64,000 nt of DNA from Pomphorhynchus laevis. Taxonomy: Eukaryota; Acanthocephala; Palaeacanthocephala; Echinorhynchida; Pomphorhynchidae. Within the stretch, counting starts at the first letter, position 1. The number at the start of each line of letters is the position of its first letter. The translations under genes and the position numbers were made by a program. The stretch spans positions 1-64,000 of the forward strand of contig WNNJ02001792.1 in assembly GCA_012934845.2 (NCBI GenBank), read 5' to 3'. The notes beneath the pieces are model-generated. The model saw only the letters and a list, made by a program, of their open reading frames with translations. It ran no database searches and was not told the origin of the DNA. This document shows positions 58,899 through 64,000 of the stretch, piece by piece.

Positions 58899-59059
58899 GT
58901 CGTGTCTTTGCTGCTCCCATACACATGGTACACGGTTCGGATACTGTGAAATATGCTTACGAGCAAGAGAATGTTTCTTTTGCATGTAGATTCTTTAGTG
59001 ATTCTTCCGCGTATCTGGAATGGTATCAAATTAAAAATGATACTGAAGTTTTACTAAAG
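58899..59059 (+). CDS. FGF-receptor-like exon: first half of Ig3
   Basis: Acceptor ATGCTTATTAG, donor CTAAAG|GTATGC; enters in phase 1 and leaves in phase 0. The peptide is GRVFAAPIHMVHGSDTVKYA, YEQENVSFACRFFSDSSAYL and EWYQIKNDTEVLLK. The pattern V-x-F-x-C...W matches FGFR Ig3 (VEFVCKVYSD..IQWIK), with the first cysteine and the tryptophan of the fold. In FGF receptors Ig3 completes the ligand-binding site together with Ig2, and this exon boundary inside Ig3 is typical. Confidence 0.85.
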
Positions 59060-59194
59060 GTATGCGATTTGTTTTTCATTGTTTCATAATTTTGTTTGAA
59101 TAATATCTCTTAACTACATATTTTGTACTTAAATTAAAAAATGAAAATATTTTTTACCATAAAAAATTAATTTATAACCCAGTAGTTTTAGGAA

Positions 59195-59345
59195 CTAATC
59201 ATATATATTATATGCAATGTATAAGAATAAAGATTGAAGATCATCAATAAAGGTTATCACGTTTCTGCTTTATTTCTAAACACAACATAGCAGCAAGGCG
59301 AAATACATGATAATATTATCTGATTTGATAAATAATATTAAAATG
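59195..59345 (-). repeat. Rep-A copy in the receptor intron
   Basis: GTATAAGAATAAAGATTGAAG, GGTTATCACGTTTC, CAACATAGCAGCAAGGCG and AAATACATGATAATATTATC represent the core in minus orientation, diverged. Confidence 0.5.
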
Positions 59346-59582
59346 TAATAATGGTATTTAATATGAGTCAAATCACTTAACTAAATACTACATATGTTGT
59401 ACTTAATAACATTAAAATTGAAATATCTATATGTTAAAAAATAATTTTTATAGCCCAGAATTTTTGAACAGATTAGCAGTTATACAATATATTAGAATTA
59501 AGATTATATGTCAACAAAAGTATTTGCTAAATTACCTGGAAGTTTATATTAATTTCTGATAGTTCATATTAATGTTTTAAAA

Positions 59583-59785
59583 GCCCGCGTGGCCGAATGG
59601 TGGAGGCGTGTGCATTGCAAACTTTATGTACGGGGTTCAAACCTCGAGCATGCACTCTCTATTGACTTCTCTGTAAGCACACGTCAAAGCCACAAGATCG
59701 CGTTGTCGAAAGACGTAGGGGCACCCGGTGATGAAGCGGGACTACTCTTCATTAATGTTTTTAAACTCATTATTTTCATGAACTG
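59583..59785 (+). mobile_element. tRNA-derived SINE
   Basis: The head reads GCCCGCGTGGCCGAATGG with a perfect pol III A box (TGGCCGAATGG, 59590-59600) and B box (GGTTCAAACCT, 59634-59644) at tRNA spacing. It resembles the class II (Ser/Leu-type) D arm. The anticodon stem does not pair and no 3' acceptor strand follows, so it is not a tRNA gene. A tRNA-unrelated body follows (CACAAGATCGCGTTGTCGAA, GGGGCACCCGGTGATGAAGC), ending near a T-rich stretch. The 65-codon frame over it is a by-product. Confidence 0.8.
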
Positions 59786-62264
59786 ATTAATAGAATAAAA
59801 ATTACAGGACATTAAAAGGGGATGTCATTATCAAGGAGATATGCATTGATAACCTAAAATTTGAACTGTTATGATAACTGCTATATCTTTATTATAAATG
59901 ATAAAGATAATAAAATATCTAAATAATACATTTATTAATGATAATAATTTAATAATAATTTATTCAATGATAAATAATAAAAATAAATTTTTATTTTCCT
60001 GTACTTTTATTCCGGATGTGCGGAATTAAACAACGACCAGGGAACAACATCTGAACTTAACAAAATTCTGCACGGAAAAATGAGTTTTATATCGATGTTT
60101 CTTGTTCATTGATAAACTTTAAATAAACTTCGCTTATTAAACTCTTATTTGATCAGCTGTTATCACTGTGATTAGCTGCACTTGAAAAAGAAGATAACTT
60201 CGAAAACGTTGTGCATAGTTTGAAATAAAGAAAATAAAGCTTTTTTGATCCAATTCGATTTATTGTTTTCAGTATTTCTGACTAAGGTCATATTACTGTA
60301 AATCAAATTCCAAAGGTCAGTATTGACATGTAACCATAAAAATTTTACAAAAATTATTAATTTATGAAGGCTCAGATAAAGACTTTTACTTAAAAAGAAA
60401 AATATTCTGAATTAAAATTGAAAATTAAATAAAAATTTAAACATTAAATCATAAAAATTAAATTTATTAGTTATTTTTAATACGTTTTTTGTTACATTTC
60501 GATTCTGCGTCGTGATTTAATCATTTAATTTATTTTTGAAATGAACATTTAGATAAAAAATTTTGATTACTTTGTATTTAACTACTCAATCACCTATCAA
60601 ATATTTATCTAAATGCATAAATAAATGCCTAAATGCCCAAAACATGAATGTTTTCATTATAATATTTAATTTATATTTTAATATTTTAATTCAACAAAAT
60701 ATTTTAAATAATATAAATATATATTTGATATAAAATATAGTAAATAAACATTTATTTTTATTTAAATATATAAAATAAATATTAGATATATTATCGTTAA
60801 GCTTTGAAGATTTGTCAAAACTTGACTGGATTTCGAGTCGAGGAGGCAGTCTGCGAATCAGAGTTCTCTAGTCGTCGCTATCCTCAGTGACAAATAAGTT
60901 CATAGAGAAAATTCGTTAAATACTTATTCAGAATAAACGCAGTGAACATTTTAATCATTAATTCTATTATAAATTCGACTGAGAGAGAATAAATGATATC
61001 AAGAGAGGATATATGATATTTACAACATTTATTAGTTATGTCGTTTACATGCAGCTTTGTAAATGTGCACATTTACATAATATAAAGAAGAAATATTTTT
61101 AAATTCTAAATAAATATTGAGTATATAGTCAATTTTGCATCATATGAACTATCATTTATTAAATTTTACACATTTCTCTTTATTAATCATTTTATAGCAA
61201 ATAATAAGTGAAGCAAATACACGTATTGTGTTAATATACTTGAATACTTCACTTAATATACTCATATTGTATAATCATCAGTTGAAATATTGTTTTCTTT
61301 ATTAAATAATTTAAAAAATCCATAATTACACAATTATATTTAATTAATTATTTTATTTAATTATTATATTTAATTAATTTAAATGTTTAATTTAAAATCG
61401 CAAATCCTGTTTTTAAAACTAAATAAATACGATCGAATATTGAAGATATTGTCAATTTTACATAAATTTTATCATTAAAATTTTACAAATAAAATTTTAC
61501 ATGATATTTATTTGTCGTTTTATTGAAAAAGAGCAAGTCAATGTTTAAATTTTCATATTTCTAAATAATATAATATAATAATACATTATATATTATAATA
61601 TTATAAAACAATTATAATAGTATAATATTATAAAATATTATTGGATCATAATAATAAGTGATAATACCTTAGTCGACTTTGTTAATAGGTTCACATAAAT
61701 TCTAACCACAAGGTAACTCTAAGCATAAGGTTAAAATATTCTACCTTAATACTCCCCGTTAATATTTTGAAAACTTGATATTTTTAATTGTATTTGAGTT
61801 ATAAAAAATTTGAATCACATTTATAAATAATGTCACGGTATATAGTTTATTTTGTTATTAAACTGCTTGTTCGATGTACTTCATGTTATTCAGTGTGCTA
61901 TATTGATGTGACTAGACAATTACACTTCATATTCATATTTTAGGGCAGTTCTGATCAGAATAAATATCAATTTGCTGATCTGGTAATTTGGTTGTAGTGA
62001 AGTGTGTTGTTTTAAAGTGTGATTCTTGAAGTGCATTTTTAACTAAATACTTAATTTGACGTGTACGCTTTTAAATTACAAAAACCTAACTGTAACGTGC
62101 ATGCTACCATTGAGCATTCCTTTTGGTTTCCAGGTGTGTTCAGCTTATAAGCCTAGTTGATATTAAGCCTATTAGGCATTTTGCAAGCCTATTTTGCAAG
62201 ATCGTCTTGTAAGCCTTTAGGCATTTTGGTAGTTTTGCGTATTTTTTAATTGAAATTTCTTTAG

Positions 62265-62412
62265 AAATTTGATTTCGAAGAAATGACTGAGATTGAAGCT
62301 AAAAGATTGGACATACTGAATGTATCAATTAATGATTCAGGATCATACATATGCCGTGTCTCTAACGAACATGGACCGTCAGATCAACTATACGAATTAC
62401 ATATATTTGAGG
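62265..62412 (+). CDS. FGF-receptor-like exon: second half of Ig3
   Basis: Acceptor ATTTCTTTAG, donor GAGG|GTACAC; phase 0 in, phase 1 out. The peptide KFDFEEMTEIEAKRLDILNV and SINDSGSYICRVSNEHGPSD carries the D-S-G-x-Y-x-C signature and the second Ig3 cysteine, then YELHIFEG. This corresponds to the FGFR segment IEVLYIRNVTFEDAGEYTC. An N-glycosylation site (NVS) is present. Confidence 0.85.
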
Positions 62413-63702
62413 GTACACATTTTTAAATCTATCATTTTGATAATAACAGATACAACGTAATGGTCATATAGTTTAATTGTGAATTTTAGTTTTGTATAAT
62501 GAAACCAACAAAATGTAGACAGAGCATTTACTAACTGACTTAATTTTCAATAATGCCAATGACTAACTAATTATTCAAATATTTATACTTTGATAATTAG
62601 CACAGCAGTGAATATTTGTTGTTCTCCATTAAGTTTCGTAATTATTTAAGATTAAATCGATTAATACTGTTTTTGGTCATTCACACTTATCGATTAATTA
62701 ATAATTAAATCACACTTATTGTGATAGTAATAATTCAGGATATTACAGACTAATTCAATTTTTAAGGTCATAATAGCAAATAACATAAACAATTAAGCAT
62801 CAATGGAAAACATCAATTGTTTTATTTAATTATTTAAATAATTAATAATTCAAATAATTATTTAATTATTAATTAAATAGTACAAATGCTTTAAATTTCA
62901 AAATGTAAAGTTAATTATTAATTATTAAACAATTATTAATTATTAAACAATTATTAATTACTAATTAAATAATTCAATAATGAATTAAATAATTAAACAT
63001 TATTTAATTACTAATTAAATAGATTTATTTCTAAAAATGCTAGTAGTTACTAGCGAAATATCAAAATAATTTTGTATTTCAATTTTACATTATCGTTCCT
63101 GAATATTTTAAAATAAGATTCAGGATGAATATATATTCTGATTTGCTATTAAGTGTATTATTTGTGGCTAGTTTCAAAATTTAAAGATACAAACAGAATA
63201 TGTCAAACTGTAATACCGAAGGTAGTTAATATTCTTAATAGAACGTAGTTAATTGCAGACGGGAAAGCTTTAGCCTGCATAATATGGATAATTGGAAATG
63301 ACCTTAAGTTCAAATGATCGAGTTAAGGCACTTACTGCATTAATTAGTGGGTAAAAGTGGAATTGTTTCGCGTTAACTTAATTAGCATTTGTAATTGGTC
63401 TTAAATGCTAATTAGATTGGTCCGTAACTTTTTAGAGATAATAATTGTTGTAAACGATACAGAAGTTGAAGATCTTTATGAATGCCAACATTACAGATCT
63501 CAGTAAAACGTTTTGGAAAGATGCGAATTTGAAAAGCTGAGATGGATAAAATTTTGTTTATGAATTTATTAAATAAATCATTATTTTTGAAAATTTTGTT
63601 TTGTATACTAGTATTTAAGCGCAAAATAATTCTTTCTTAAAAGACATTTAAATGTATTTTAAGAATTGTTATTTAAGTTTCTTAAAAATATGTTTTATGT
63701 AG
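62413..63702 (+). other. Intron of the FGFR-like gene
   Basis: AT-rich, with many AATTAATTA-type runs at 62.8-63.0 kb. A right-end fragment of MITE family B lies at about 63040-63117 (TGCTAGTAGTTACTAGCGAA, TATCGTTCCTGAATATTTTA). The 70-codon minus frame 63412-63624 has no recognised family. Confidence 0.65.
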
Positions 63703-63899
63703 GTGTAAAGCCAGCTATTACCCACCCCGAATACAAGTACAAATTGAAGTTTCATTGGATTGTATCTACGTGCATATTAATTTCTCTATCTATCATGGTT
63801 TGCCTCTTGTTGATATTCACGAAAAAGCGTAACGGAATGTCAAAAGACTTTGGATTTACTCAGAATATTTTGAATCTTAGTATGAATTCTATGAAAAAG
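63703..63899 (+). CDS. FGF-receptor-like exon: transmembrane and juxtamembrane segment
   Basis: Acceptor TATGTAG, donor AAAAAG|GTAAGA; phase 1 in, phase 0 out. The peptide GVKPAITHPEYKYKLKFHW is a short extracellular stalk. Next comes a 20-residue hydrophobic span, IVSTCILISLSIMVCLLLIF, a stop-transfer TKKR, and a juxtamembrane stretch MSKDFGFTQNILNLSMNSMK. This single-pass layout after two Ig domains fixes the protein as a receptor of the FGFR type. The split tyrosine kinase domain should follow beyond the right end of the window. Insects have one or two such receptors (Heartless, Breathless); which one this is cannot be told. Confidence 0.85.
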
Positions 63900-64000
63900 G
63901 TAAGAGTTTAGAAAAGTTTTAATTAGTGTTTTTATGTTTGAGAAAATATTATTGTATAATCATATATTTCGAAAATCATAACATTTTATTAATTTTTAAT
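63900..64000 (+). other. Intron of the FGFR-like gene, cut by the window end
   Basis: Starts with GTAAGA; the remainder is outside the window. Confidence 0.7.

Larger units (their letters stand above)
59060..62264 (+). other. Intron of the FGFR-like gene, with SINE and Rep-A copies
   Basis: A 3.2-kb intron from GTATGC to TTTCTTTAG. It holds a minus-strand Rep-A copy, a tRNA-headed SINE and otherwise AT-rich sequence. The 62-codon minus frame at 60884-61072 is not supported as a gene. Confidence 0.7.

Noticed and set aside
59583-59655. Possible tRNA gene (anticodon TGC)
   Set aside because: The A and B boxes are perfect, but the anticodon stem does not pair and the 3' acceptor strand is missing, so it was called a SINE head.
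60180-60240. GAAGATAACTTCGAAAACG as helix II plus GAAA
   Set aside because: The 5' box (CTTGAAAAA) does not fit CUGANGA; too degenerate to report as an RNA.

Overview
This is an AT-rich eukaryotic chromosome segment made mostly of decayed transposable elements, with parts of a few host genes split by introns. The organism is an animal, most likely an insect: it has an FGF-receptor-type gene, an adducin-type terminal exon, APE- and RLE-type non-LTR retrotransposons, a hAT transposon, Penelope-like elements and tRNA-headed SINEs. The base composition would suit a parasitoid hymenopteran, but that is a guess.

Layout. 1-1.7 kb: no recognisable gene. 1.7-8.9 kb (+): Penelope-like element (PLE) fragments with a GIY-YIG endonuclease, an APE-type LINE at 4.3-6.9 kb, and a diverged piece of an RLE-type retroelement at 7.07-7.72 kb. 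9.0-10.1 kb (-): LINE ORF1 with three zinc knuckles. 10.4-11.5 kb: three tandem units, two of them carrying intact tRNA-like pol III heads (-). 11.77 kb: a hammerhead-like RNA motif (+). 12-13.3 kb and many later places: copies of a hairpin-bearing MITE-like repeat, here called Rep-A. 17.25-18.36 kb: four near-identical 279-bp satellite units. 19.0-20.4 kb and 34.6-37.0 kb are duplicated versions of each other and share a candidate coding exon. 24.3 kb (-): the last exon of adducin. 30.2-33.8 kb (+): a decayed CR1/L2-like LINE. 36.0 kb: a 68-bp-arm inverted repeat. 39.5-39.9 kb: a 309-bp direct repeat carrying hammerhead-like cores (-). 41.3-42.4 kb: a hAT element with TIRs and an 8-bp target duplication; its flanks recur at 49.6-50.1 kb around a partly erased copy. 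43.1-46.2 kb (-): the best preserved mobile element, an RT element with an R2-like endonuclease end. 53.7-54.6 kb (-): an RT remnant. 54.94-63.9 kb (+): five coding exons of an FGFR-like receptor (acid box, Ig2, Ig3, transmembrane segment); the kinase exons lie beyond the right edge.

Themes. PLE fragments and hammerhead-like cores occur together, the pairing expected of retrozyme-type elements. The window is also full of perfect fold-back inverted duplications with tiny spacers, some of which cut into recognisable transposon sequence, so they look like template-switch scars. No LTR retrovirus, Polinton or other capsid-bearing fossil was recognised. All family calls were made by reading the sequence; none was tested by a database search.
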